Source: Chara braunii (taxonomy: Eukaryota > Streptophyta > Charophyceae > Charales > Characeae). Taken from it: a DNA stretch of 44,379 nucleotides. The notes beneath the pieces are model-generated. The model did not search any database. It saw nothing but the letters and a program-made list of their open reading frames with translations, and was not told the DNA's origin. Position 1 is the first letter of the stretch. Every line of letters starts with the position of its first letter. The stretch covers positions 478,651 to 523,029 of the forward strand of contig BFEA01000628.1 in assembly GCA_003427395.1 (NCBI GenBank), in the 5' to 3' direction. Positions 9,380-20,493 of the stretch are shown here, piece after piece. A program made the position numbers and the translations under genes.

Positions 9380-10185
9380 GACCCCTGCGTAATCTCGCAG
9401 TGGGCCCGTGATTGGTTTTGCGACGCTCCGTCTAACCACTTGTGCTAGTTCTGGGACAGATTGGAGCTAAGCGGTAAAGATAGCACCTCTAGGGCGTAAC
9501 CCTAGTGGATGGCTGCTAGCCGGCGCAACCTGGTTGCGGGACCGCGGAGTAAGAGTTTAAGGGGAGTTGCCCGCCCCAAGGAAATTACCCCGTGGGATAG
9601 TGAAGGTTGAGGGTTTTTGGGGAATTCTGATTGAGTGCTTATCAGGAGAAAACCTATCGTTGCGTAACCAACGAGGGTACTGCCGCTAAAATAACAATGC
9701 GGTGGGCCGTAGTCCTGGTCCGATCAGCCAGGCTGTGGTGGGCCAAGATGGAGACCTAGCCTTTCTGTACTAGACTGCAAAAAGAGCTGAGTAGATATTA
9801 AGTATACAAATATACGTATATGTACTTGATTGCTAGAGATTCTCTGAGAAGGAAGGCGAGAGTGCCTTCAAAGGTCTCGGTTAGGGCCCGCGTCCCTAGT
9901 TTTGGCTAGGAGTAGGGACACCCAACGAGAAGCCGAAGGTTGTCTAGGACCGGGGAGAGGATGATTGGAAGGTCTTTGGAACTTATGCTGTCAGCATCCT
10001 AATAACTGGGCGATGTGGACGCGGGTTAGAAGCCTGGCAACATATAGTTGTGAAGGCATGGCTTGATGGAGGCCTCTACCCTGTGTCTGTCGGCTAATCG
10101 GATTTGTTCCTTTTTCGTCAGCATTTGGAGTATGAATGAATTTATAGCTTTCTGATTCTGCGAAGCGACGGGGAAGCCGCTTAAT
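9380..10185 (+). other. Inverted-repeat-rich internal segment
   Basis: Non-coding stretch with many short perfect stems: CTGCG/CGCAG around 9387-9401, CGCAACC/GGTTGCG around 9524-9538, GTTGCGTAACCAAC near 9659-9672, and TCCCTA/TAGGGA near 9890-9920. The style resembles the LTR 3' kilobase but I see no long sequence match to it. It may be structured RNA of the element or the remnant of another element. No tRNA or rRNA core is recognisable. Confidence 0.35.
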
Positions 10186-10194
10186 ATGGTCCGG

Positions 10195-12110
10195 TAAGCT
10201 GTCGGCGCGAATATCCTTACAAGGGTATCCGCCCTGTTTTTTTGCATGCGACAAAAAATAGGCTTGGTTTATAATTTAAGTATCCCGCTCGAGGCGTGGC
10301 TGCGTCTATGTGTTTACGGCGGTTGGATGGTTGACTAGAATAAAGGGTGTGAGGGCGCGCGGATTTTTGAGGCGCGCGCGATCTTTTAATTGTTCATGAT
10401 TGGAGGGTCGGCGTGATCGCCGGCTAGGACTTGTTTTCTTATGATTAAACGGGGATTAGAGAGACTATGTCTCGTTGTCTGATGTGCTTGCCTATGACCT
10501 GTGCGTACGTATGGAGGATGACATCGACGACAGTATGACTTCTCAAGGCGTCCCGGTAGCTGGGCGCGTCTCGAGGTGTCCGTGTATTTAGGCAACCGCC
10601 AGACACAAACCCAGCCTTGGGCCTAGTGCTATCGGTTACGGTATCGGATTTTTGTCAAGGAGATTCAAGGATCAAGGCCGAGCCGCGACGGCGCAGGGAT
10701 GTTGGAAAAGCGTGAAGGGTCCGGCGGGGCTATCCCCCGTGGTTTTGCGGTCCGTGGGGGTGCGAGGTAGGGCGAGGGGCGACATTAATAATTTTTCCCT
10801 TGCCGGGCCGCTCTAGTTTTGAACTTTCGTGGTCATTATTTTAATTTTTATTATTATTTGTCTTTATTTCAAGCGTGGAGGGGCAGCGTGGGGGTGTGTT
10901 GTAGTCGTAGGAGACCCCGTAGCAACCATGCTAATGCTCAGGCCTCTAACAAGGGGGTGTGCGGGAACCATATCGGTCCCGCGCCGCACGGCGGCCCCCT
11001 ACCTGTAGAGCGGTACAGCAAAGGCCTGGGAGGGCCTCCTGAACAGCGCAGGAGAAGGGGTGCAAGGGGCGAAAAGGCTAGTCGCCGGTTCCCGTCGAAG
11101 TTTCCCCCGGGGTGGAAGAGGAACGGCGGGCGGTTCTACTGCTCGACACCAAGACTGGACGCTGTAACAGGCGGGTCGGAGATGGGGATAGGGAAGCAAG
11201 TGTAGCACTGGCTTTGGGGCGTTGTCGGCTTGAAGGAGATGAGCGCAGGATGGGGGAGCCGAGAAGGAGGGTGGACCGGGACGAAGTATCGCGTCGGGTG
11301 CGTGCGCGGTGCGAGTGAGGGAGCGGGCCGGCTGCTGTTGAGTAATGCACCAGCCAGGGGGAACCTCGAGCGGGGCGAGCCCTGCGCAGGTGCCGCNNNN
11401 NNNNNNNNNNNNNNNNNNNNNNNNNNNNNNNNNNNNNNNNNNNNNNNNNNNNNNNNNNNNNGTGCGCGGTGCGAGTGAGGGAGCGGGCCGGCTGCTGTTG
11501 AGTAATGCACCAGCCAGGGGGAACCTCGAGCGGGGCGAGCCCTGCGCAGGTGCCGCATCAGTAGCGGGCAGCAAGGCAACGGGTGCAGCAACGAGAATGG
11601 AGGGAACCCGGACGGGTTCCACGTCGGGATACATTCGGAGAGTAGAATAGCAAAGTGGGAGCGGGGAGGTAGAAAGCGGGCGGTAGGGTAGAAAGCACAA
11701 CGGACGAGGTAAGTGCGAAAGAGGATAAGGAGCGCCGGGCTTGTGGAGCAAGGGAGCGGAACGATGGGTGCCAGTACGGTGAAGGAAGGCGAGGTGGCAA
11801 AAGCGCGCGAATGAACCCGGGTGGGAAGATGCGCCTGGTGCATACGGAGGTGGCGGGGAGGAGATGGCAAAGCCCGCCCGTTCCTTGATAAAATCGGGCG
11901 GGGAAAGAATCTACCAGGGGTTTGTGGGCCGGACGATTGCGATCGTGAGGTTAGTTTTGGAAGTTGTTTGGTAGATTAAGAGGTTAGTAGAGTATGTGGT
12001 GCGTCGGGCTATGGCTCATGAAGGAGGAAAAGTGCGGAGATGCTTTAGCTCCCTCGTTTCTGACCGGGTTTAGATAAGGGAGGGCTCGATCCCAGGGTTT
12101 TTGCCCCGGC
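10195..12110 (+). repeat. Element internal 3' region, copy 1
   Basis: Homologous, with indels, to 29425-31750. Shared blocks: 10200-10385 (ACAAGGGTATCCGCC, GACTGGATGGTTGACTA-like, GGCGCGCG) with 29435-29615; 10660-10760 (GGATCAAGGCC, GGGGCTATCCCCC) with 30010-30110; and 11880-12080 (GGTTTGTGGGCC, GAGGTTAGTTTT) with 31040-31230. Both copies precede a giant LTR in the same orientation, so this is internal sequence next to the 3' LTR. No conserved ORF is shared between the copies, so I call it non-coding. Confidence 0.65.
11302..11556 (+). repeat. Identical 95-bp copies flanking an N gap
   Basis: 11302-11396 and 11462-11556 are identical and abut the two edges of a 65-N run (11397-11461). This is the signature of two contigs with an unmerged overlap, so the duplication is probably an assembly artefact. 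Confidence 0.85.
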
Positions 12111-13145
12111 AAAACAGATAGAGGTGTTGGCCTTTGCCTTGGGTTAGTAGAAGTAGAGGTCGACGGGGAGATGGTGGAAGCCGACCATGGCAGAAGGAGG
12201 AAGGAACGGTTTTTGTGCCTGCTTCTTGGCAGAAAAAGGCAAACAAAGACTCATATCTAGCGTTTTCGGGGCCAACGTCCCCGAATTTGAGCCCAGATTA
12301 GTGTGAAACGTACCATAGGAGGAACGAACAGGAGTATGGGCCGCACAAATATAGCAGAATGTGCAGACTGGGAAGGAGCGTGGAAGGAAGATTGTGAGAG
12401 CAAAGTCTTCAGGCATCGAGANTCGAGTGGCACGGTCGGAGTTGGCGATAAGGGAGTGGTTATGGTGCTATGGGAGCTAGAGGCGGGCAGTGAAGGTGGA
12501 GGCTTACCTGTTACCGGGACATCGCCCCTTCTATCAACGAGATGCTCTCCCTCTCCACCTCGTGCATATGTACAGCGGCTTGTGCACCTGACTGTAATAT
12601 AGCGGAAGGTTCGCATCCTATTTTGCACACTTCGAGGCCAGATAAGCAAGGCGTGTAGTAGTGGATTGGCGAGACTAAGTGTTGTTACACTNCAAATGGT
12701 GGGCTCGTTGCTCCTAAGGGCATTCGTGCTGTGTGGAGTATCGTATTCACAATTGAAATCAGGTTCAGGCNCTGCCTCCCATTGAAGCCCTGACCGTGCG
12801 AGTCATCTTGTCCATTGAGATNTAGGCGCGCTCATAATTTAGGCCCTGTTTGACGCCGGGATGCTGCTTAACACGGGTCGAGTGTTGTTCCTCTTAGCAA
12901 TCATAGTCCGGTGTTGTCCATGGTATCCTGTGTGGNCGTGTTTTCGTATGTTTCGAGCGTGTGGCTATTGCGAAGTCAAATTATCTACGCTATAGTTGTT
13001 CCGGCCCAGATCCCGACACTGAGCAGTAATGAGAAAAGGGGTGTGTGTGTGCCTGACGATGTTGTAGAAGGAGGTTCTTTCCCACCGTGTGCACTGGATG
13101 AGTGACAGAGCATGAGAAGGTACGGACAAACACAACTGCACAGTG
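12111..13145 (+). other. Internal sequence before 3' LTR, ambiguous bases
   Basis: No gene seen. Single N bases at 12422, 12692, 12771, 12822 and 12936 (and 13185, 13268 just beyond) suggest a collapsed or low-quality consensus. Similarity to the matching stretch before LTR C (31750-33040) is faint at best. Confidence 0.35.
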
Positions 13146-13162
13146 AAACAAGAGGGATAAGA
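13146..13162 (+). other. Possible polypurine tract
   Basis: AAACAAGAGGGATAAGA is purine-rich except for one C and one T, and is followed at once by TGTTTATC, a plausible LTR start that pairs with the ACA at the LTR 3' end. This is where a plus-strand primer is expected, but no second copy confirms the LTR edge. Confidence 0.4.
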
Positions 13163-13311
13163 TGTTTATCTGGCCAGATTGCGGNTGTGGTCGTGAGGGG
13201 GGTGAAGTCCGCAGTGAGTTGCAGCGTGCCCACAGGCTCTGTGCGCCTAGGGAGTGACGACTACTGCANGACTGACTTATCTGTGAACCAGTGAGGCGCT
13301 CAGTCCACCGA

Positions 13312-13706
13312 CACAAGCGGTTATCGTGTAGCTGAAAATTCAGGAATGAAAATTCTGAAGTGTGAGTTTTGGGCGGTCTGGAAATCCTGAATGGTCTTGA
13401 AGTGGTGAAAGGTCCGAAGACCCTGGAAACCACCTGTTTAGGAAGGCTGCATCCTGAAGTGGTAAAGGGTGTCCTGAAGTGGTCAAGTGAGAGTTTTGGT
13501 CAGTCTGAAAATCCTGAATGGTCCTGAAGTGGTGAAAGGTCCGAAAACCATGAAAACCACCCTTCACCACTTGAGGATGCAGCATGCGTAAACAGGTGGT
13601 TTTCAGGGTTTTCGGAGCTTTCACCACTTCAGGACCATTCAAGATTTTCAGACCTGAATGGTCCTAAAGTGGTGATGAAAAATACGACTGTTGTTAACAT
13701 TTTCTC
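13312..13706. mobile_element. 395-bp fold-back insertion with 8-bp target duplication
   Basis: Flanked by the direct repeat TCCACCGA (13304-13311 and 13707-13714). The empty site is visible in LTR A near 258-265, where a single TCCACCGA continues into ACGAAGTAGAGG. The insert contains an inverted repeat of about 60 bp (13505-13560 against 13590-13645; GAATGGTCCTGAAGTGGTG arms) and an extra direct copy of one arm at 13379-13437. The 8-bp duplication suggests a hAT-type non-autonomous element, but I see no clear terminal inverted repeats. A partial copy of its left part is at 45-128. Confidence 0.75.
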
Positions 13707-14059
13707 TCCACCGAACGAAGTAGAGACCAGGCTTGCTGTGGGGCGCAAATTAGGCTGGTGACCGGCATGTTGTTAGGCCTATCGAGGCGGAGTTAGTTGG
13801 AGGTGAGCCGCGAGGTCTTAAGCTCACCCATAGCCAATGTACTTGGAGTCACGGGCCTGAGAGGGAGGCGGAGTCCTTTGAAGGGGGGGTTATTGCTGCA
13901 ACTCTTGGTTGGGTTTAACTTGACAGGTAGTTGCTTTAGAGACTCGCCACGTGCTAGAGCGATAGGAGTTAGTTCAATTTCTACATTTTCTGAGCTAAGT
14001 TTTTTTTGCTTAGATCAGTTCTCGCATTTTCTGGGATCTTTTGTTATACTTGGCTTTGT

Positions 14060-14355
14060 ATAAATTTTGGTAAGCTACTTTCTCTACGGGAAGCGCTGAC
14101 GAAATTTTTGCAAAATCCAAGGAGTAAGTCAAATTTTGACTTGTCAAAGTTCAACTTGTCTAAAGTATATATATGACTTAGTAAAAATATGGAAAGTCTT
14201 TTTTTTTAAAGGGAGTGCTGCGCAAATTTTTCGCTAAATCAGGGAGTTAGGCAAAAAAAGACTTTGGAAAGTCAAAGACTATTTCTGGTTTTATATTCAG
14301 GCTGATATAAATTCTGGAAATGCATTTTTCCTACGGGAAGCGCTGCCGAAATTTT
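14060..14355 (+). other. Array 2 in LTR B
   Basis: Three hairpin units matching those at 2250-2542, with small changes. The middle unit has a longer T run and GCGCAAATTTTTC as its closing strand. Confidence 0.6.
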
Positions 14356-16091
14356 CTTAGTTTAAGGGAGATTGACTATATTTCGGCAGGTGACGATTCT
14401 AACGATCCACCCTGAATAGGGGAGATTATGTCAGGGTCTACCTTTGCTTTGGGGCACTGGCTTAGAGGTTGGCTTAGACCTGGTTGGCAGATGACTTGAG
14501 TGAGAATGTGCTATGGAGGTTCATCCCCCGTATGCTGATGATTTAGTTTAGGCATTAACCTGTCCCATGGTACAGGTGTTTCTTGGACATTCGATTCAGG
14601 ACTTGCACTAGTTTCAGCTTGATCCTACGAGGATCATCTTCTGTTATCACTGATAACAGGTCGGTTGCCGATTCGTCGGTTCACGATTCAACTCCAATTC
14701 ACTCCTGCCACTCAACCTAAAGGTTTTAGCCTTGTGATTGAACTGTTTTGTTGTGTTTTCACCCAGACTTTATTGAATAGCCATCCATCAAAAGTACTGA
14801 GTATTTATTTAAGAGTTGCACGAGTGAGGCTTGTATGGCTAAAGCGAGGTATATGAGTGCAGGGAATGGTTGAAGTTGACCCCGTGTAGTGGGTGAACTT
14901 CTGGATGAATCTTTGATGTGATTGCAGGTATGGTTGTGGTTCGGCTTGGGGATGTGACTGCCAGCGATTACGTAAATAAAGGGGTGAGAGGCCCCATTGT
15001 GACTGTGAGAAGTAATCGTCCTATATAAATAAGCCTTATGTATATATTTATATGTGCCTTGGGCACGCGCGTACTTTTTTGTGATTGTGCGCAAGGGTTA
15101 GCCAGATTAGGGCTTGAGAGAAAAAGAGAGATCCCATTTTATCCTTTGTTTTTTAGAGATTTTTAAAGTCGGACGTTGGTCCTGGGCCCAAACCCTAGAC
15201 TCTGCAGAGGAGGAATCTGCCCCCGTGCAGAGCATATTTGCCTTACCTACCGAGACGCTCAGACCAAAGGCCGGAGGTCTCGCGGCGGCCGCACGACTAT
15301 TCCTTCAGCCGTGCAATGTCGTGAAGGATTAGACCCTCACGACACTTCAAGTCCGACACTTGAGTATCATCAGCGGTACTCGGATCCATGAGAAACCGCT
15401 TGATCATGGACACTACATAGTACGCCATCATCGCGACTGCTTGCGCACGTTTGCATTGCGAGTCGATATGAGATAGCCCTGCGTCCGCGCGGTTTTTTAA
15501 CTAAGTCTCGCGCGCGACGCCTATTCGATTTCCGCATCGGAAAGTTATGGGATGGCTACCAAGGGACTAGGAGGTTTGTCGTGTTGCTTGTGTTGTATCG
15601 TTTCGTGTGTATGTTTGTGTCTTTTACTTTTGTGTTCGTAAAGTGGTGTGTGCGTGGTGTGTGGGATGCGTTCTAGTCGACCGACATCGAGCCACGCTTG
15701 GACCTTCAGCCGCCCAAGATGTCGGTTCGCGTGCAGGTCCGATAGGCGTATTACTGTGCGTACCCCCTATGCTACAGCGAACGAGAAACGCCCTCGGCTG
15801 GTCCACCTCTCCGATTGCAGCTGATTAGCTTTCGTACTGTGGACTGGTAGCTCGGTTGGGATACGCCCACCGAAGGGAGGTGACAGCTCCCGTAAGGTGG
15901 AGGTAAGTTGTGCCTCGCGTAGGCCCTATCCTGTCGTAGGGGCTCGTGAGAGATATGGTTGGCGCATTCGGCCGGAGCGGCCTAAGTAAGCTCCATTTAT
16001 GTGTTCGCGACGAGGTTGGTCCAACTCATGCGTGACGCGGCCGAGAGGGTCCCGCGCTGCCACGTGCGGTGCCGAACCGATGCGCTCGACA

Positions 16092-17990
16092 ATGTCTTAT
16101 GGAAGCCCATATAACCGGCAACTGCCTCGTCATGGAACTCTACTACAGCCTGAACGTAGAGTTGTCCGGTGGAGGGAACACAGATACGTGGTTCTAGATG
16201 ACCAGATCTGCCATGCCAGTACACAAGATCGTTCTCACCGAGTGAACATGAGGGAACAGTCTTGCCACTCCGCAGTGTCACGTGAATTATGAGACAATTG
16301 GGGCAGTGGCGGTACTGAGTGCGATATGTATCGATCACCGACTGATCAATAGTGGTGATGGAGATGGCAACAAGATGGAGGGGTTCCTGATTGTGATCAG
16401 GACGGTGGGACAAGGCATCAGCGACGCAGTTCGTTTCACCTGTGATGGGCTGAGTGGTGAAACTGAACTCCGATAAATCATGCCACCAGCGTGCCTGTCG
16501 AGGGAAAGTTCCAACTTCGAGAGGAAACTTGGAGAATAGAGTTGTCCGTGCGCACCGTGAAGGGCGCCCCGTGCCGGTAATGACGCCAGTGTCGGGTAGC
16601 ATAAACTACCGTGAGAACCTCACGTTCATTGGCAGTATAATTTATCTCGCCAGGCAGTAACTGACGGGAGTAGAAGATGATCGGGCAATCCCCAACACGA
16701 GCCTCAACAGTCTCATCCTCCACGATGGTCGGAGAGTAAGAAATGGGAGGACTGTAAGTGGAGGGTAGTGGCGGAAGGGTAGGCGTCAGTCGAAAACGAG
16801 TGCCAGCAGGAGGGGGGGGAAAGGAGGAACATGGGGATCACGTGAATCAGGCGGAGAGGGAAACACCTGAGAAAGTACAACTCCTAATGCAAAATCTTAC
16901 GCGTCATTGGTGATGATGAAGGGACGATTAAAATCGGGGAGGCGAAGAACCAGCGCACAGTCACCGCCTTCTTCAAGGTGCGAAAAACATCCTCACAAAG
17001 GGGTGTCCAAAACCATGGCGGGTTCTTCCGGAGGAGGGTGGAGGTAAGGACGCAGGAATACCTAACGTATCCGCAGATTAAATTACTATAGTTACGAATG
17101 AGGCCTAAAAAACTGGGAATCTGCTTAACGGATGTGGGGACAGGCCACTCCGCAATAACAGTGATCTCTGCGTCCTCCATGTGGAGACCCTAGTCAGATA
17201 CATGGTGTCCTAGGAAGTCCACTTTGCGCTGGACAAAGCGGCACTTACTAAGCTTGGCATAAAAGTCATGTTTGCGTAGGCGCTGTAGGACATCACGAAG
17301 GTGTGTGAGATGGTCTTCTACGGTACGACTATAAACTAAGATGTCATCCAGGTATATGAGAATGTATTCTTCAAAGTTGTCCCTTACGGTATCGTTCATC
17401 GCCGCCTGCAAGGTGGCGGGTGCATTCGTGAGGACGAATGGCATCACTGTGAGCTCGTAGTGGCCAAAGCGCGACCGAAAGGCGGTCTTCGGTTGGTCCT
17501 CTGTGCCAACATGGATCTGGTGGTAACCGCTACGAAGATCGATCTTTGTGAAGAAGCGGTTGCCTGTCAGACGACTCATCCGCGTGGGGCATGGGATAAT
17601 TGTTCTTAAACGTGTAATGGTTAAGACCGCGGTAGTTGTCAGACGACTCATCAGACGTCAATGAAGAGGCGAAAAGTTATGTCCGCTTTGCGAGCAAAGA
17701 GGACGGGTGCACCCCAAGGAGAGTTATTGGGTTTAATGAAACCGGGTCGAAGGAGTTCCTCAAGCTGACGGTTGAGTTTCGTCGCCTCTGGATTCGAGAG
17801 TCGGTAGGGTGCCTAATGGTGGACATGATAGTCAGGCACGAGCGGGATAGAGTGCTCAACACCACGCATCGGAGGGATCTTGCTGTATGAGAAATACGGG
17901 GGGAAATGTCGCAGTACTCTCGAATCAGATCGTGAACGGAATGCTCTAAGTCCGCAGTGAACCGCTGTCGGAGGGCCCGACATTTAGGCC
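16092..17990 (-). pseudogene. pol: Ty3/gypsy pol fragment (RT, RNase H, start of integrase)
   Basis: Remnant of a retrotransposon polymerase read right to left. From 17900 down: RT N-terminus (SNPEATKLNRQL, SPWGAPVLFARKAD-like), then 17651-17190 with FTKIDLRSGYHQI, TAFRSRFGHYE, LTNAPATLQ, the catalytic YLDDILVYS (YLDD codons at 17343-17354) and VDFLGHHV. The thumb/connection region is at 17180-16884 (IPSFLGLIRNYSNLI). RNase H lies at 16723-16290 (FYSRQLLPGEINYT, NEREVLTVVYA, RTDN, NCVADALSHRP). The integrase zinc-binding start (EFHDEAVAGYMGFHKTL) is cut off at 16092, where LTR B abuts. Several stops and frameshifts break it. An intact pol would be three to four times longer. Confidence 0.9.
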
Positions 17991-18000
17991 CTCTGCGGTG

Positions 18001-18043
18001 TGTCAGTTTGCCACACCGGTTTCACCGGTTTGGTGGGCTGACA
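18001..18043. other. Strong inverted repeat next to the pol fragment
   Basis: GTGTCAG/CTGACAC arms enclose CCACACCGG and CCGGTTTGG, giving an almost fully paired 43-bp hairpin. It lies at the edge of the pol remnant and may mark the end of the nested 7.6-kb insertion or be a terminator-like structure. Confidence 0.6.
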
Positions 18044-20493
18044 CGCTTTGTGGAAGTAACCGATGTAACCTCATTCTTTTAATTTTATTATTGTTTATTA
18101 TTATTATTATTTAAACCTGACCGCGATTTAAGGTATGGTTTTCACAAAGTTCAACGACGTTGATTATTCGTAGTGGGATAGGTAAAGCCTACCGCTGATT
18201 TTCTTATGGAGGGTTCGCCCAACTCCTAATGAAAATAAGAAAAATAAAATAAAATAAAATAAAATAAAATAAAACAAGGCTCAATAAAAGCGGCCCTAAG
18301 CCGCAATTGGGTGCGTACTGGTCAGGCCTAGACCTGGACCAAGCGGTATTCCATTCAGCCCGCATCTGTATGAACGGGTAAGTAGTGGGATAGCCCGTTG
18401 AGAAATTGCGTCTACTACGGCACTATTGGGCCTGGAGTCAGCACCAGTAGTGGGTCTACCGGATCTAGGATCAGTGCCTGCAGCAGTACCGTCATGTCTG
18501 GACCACTCATACGGTATTCAAGCATGCTGCTGTGCACACGTACGCATGAGTCAGCTGTTGACATAAAAAAAAAAAAACTGCCAGTTGGCAGTTACAAGGC
18601 GATGAGGTCCTTGACTTGCCGCTTAGTCCTGACGCGTGCTCACATGCCACTTACCGACGTGCCGTGCGGCCACCTGACGGTTACAAGAACGAGGGTTTGG
18701 GCTTGTCCCTCAGTTCAGACGTGCAATTGTCACTTGACGACTCACTGAACGGCCACCTGTCCGTGGACGTGGCAGATAACTGAGTCATAGTTCAATCGTT
18801 GCCAGTGAGCCAATCTAGCCAGCTGATCAAGCCACAAGTCGTGAGTAATTAGTGATCGGAGAGAGTGTGATCAAGCGGTTAATGGCACTTTCAGGGAACA
18901 GGAAGCTACTGGCAGAGGTCGTGGACTGAACGCCGTCTGGCTACAAATCAACTGTTTGCATACTATTTCTTTGGTTCTGGCTTAGTATGCACTTTTTGAG
19001 TTACGGTCAAGATGGCTTGTTGGAATTTGGCCAGGTTCCAGTGGTCAAGCAATAAGAGGCGAGCTATATGGGGGAAGGATGGTACTGGTGGCTCGCGGGC
19101 GCGCAACAGTAAGAGGGAAGAATGCATGTTGCGGAGGGACTGGAATGTGGACAAAGAGGTAGAGAGACATAGGGAAAGAAACAGAAAAAGAGAGAGAACT
19201 ATTAATTACCGCTGATGATTGGATCAGCCATTTCCCTCAGTGAAATGTAAGCAGAGAGAACAACCACTCTCGCTGGTGAGAGGATCATCTATGCCCGTTG
19301 TTGGTGTTAACAACCATGCGCGCTGGTGAGAGAATCAGCTATGTCGTTGTTGGCACGATCAACCCCTCTCCCTAATGAGGCATTCAGCCATGCTCGCTGT
19401 TGGTAGGATCAGCTACTCCCGCTGGTAAGACGACTGACCATTCTCTCTGTCGGTTACAATTACTACTACTATTATTATTAATATTTTCCTAATGTATGCA
19501 CTCGCCCTTATGGTTGTCCACGTACATATTGGACGCAGTCAGAGTGAACCAGGCAGCAGTGTGCGAGCAAAAGAAGTTGTGTAGGTGTGAATGGAAGAGA
19601 GCAAAAAGGGGAAGAGAAAAAGACCTGCAATTTGGACACTAGGACGAGAAGCTAACTACCACTCGTGTACTGAAGATCAAACTAGACTCATTGAAGTCAA
19701 CTTGTGTCTACTTGCTGTCAAAGTGAGAGAGAGGGAGGCTAAGACAGAGAGAGTGAGAGATAAGAGATACCTGCCTGACTGAGAAGTGGGGAAAGAGTTG
19801 AGAGAGTCTGGGATGAGAATTCCCGTACGAAATTCTGACATGGTGGTGTGTTGATAATCATAACGTTTGATTGGAGGCATCTTTTGGAGGTCCGTTTCCA
19901 CACGTTTCAAGGGAACTTAAAAACGCGGAGATTGACCGTTGCGATCTTCGTTCTGACAACGTAATGACATCTTTAGAGTCGGTCTTCTGACCCGCGAGTG
20001 GTCTTCCCCGTCTGACACTGAAGTGAGAAGTTGAACGGGGGGGGGGAGCAAAATAAGTAAAATACCAACGGAGAAACTGGGCATGTTTGAGATGATAATG
20101 AGACCTGTAGTGCACAGAGAAGCACATGGAGAGGGGAAGAGAGAAAGAGAGAGAACCAGATCAGGCACAAGCCGAGGTACAAAGTGAAAAGACGGAGCGG
20201 GGAGACAAATAAGAGATTTAGCGGGAAGAGAGAGATCAAACCTCAAATCCCCCTCATAGTGAATCACGAAAAATACCTTCTATTTGATTTTTTAAAGTTT
20301 ATTTAATTTTGATCACTGCTGTGAATATTAATTGCTCTAAATTAATTATTATCATTGTTATTAATTTTGTGACCAGCCTGTAATTGGCTGATCACTAACT
20401 CATGTGCTAGTGGCATGTCCGCCCTGAAGGTCTTTGGTGTCCCGCAGTTGCCTTAATATAAATTCGCTAATTATGTGTTTTTTTTTCTCAAGA
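18044..20493. other. Non-coding stretch with simple and degenerate repeats
   Basis: No gene seen. It holds an (AAAAT)n microsatellite (about 18230-18275), a poly(A) run near 18566, degenerate repeats at 19210-19450 built from CGCTGGTGAGAGGATCA-like and GTTGTTGG-like words, and GA-rich parts at 19150-19200 and 19690-19760. A diverged relative of the 134-bp satellite (AATTGGCTGATCAC) appears near 20383. Confidence 0.5.

Larger units (their letters stand above)
13163..16091 (+). repeat. Giant LTR, copy B (probable 3' LTR, internally deleted)
   Basis: Closely matches LTR A. It lacks A 451-2094 (join at about 13896), which removes TATA-like site 1 and all of hairpin array 1, and it carries a 395-bp insertion (13312-13706). 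It keeps array 2 (14060-14355), TATA box 2 (15020-15031) and the structured 3' kilobase. It ends at GCTCGACA (16091) and is followed directly by a minus-strand gypsy pol fragment with no PBS, as expected for a 3' or solo LTR. Confidence 0.75.

Noticed and set aside
10999-11870. Minus-strand ORFs of about 250 residues across the N gap
   Set aside because: They read through 65 N and an artificial 95-bp duplication, and they are not conserved in the copy at 29425-32015.
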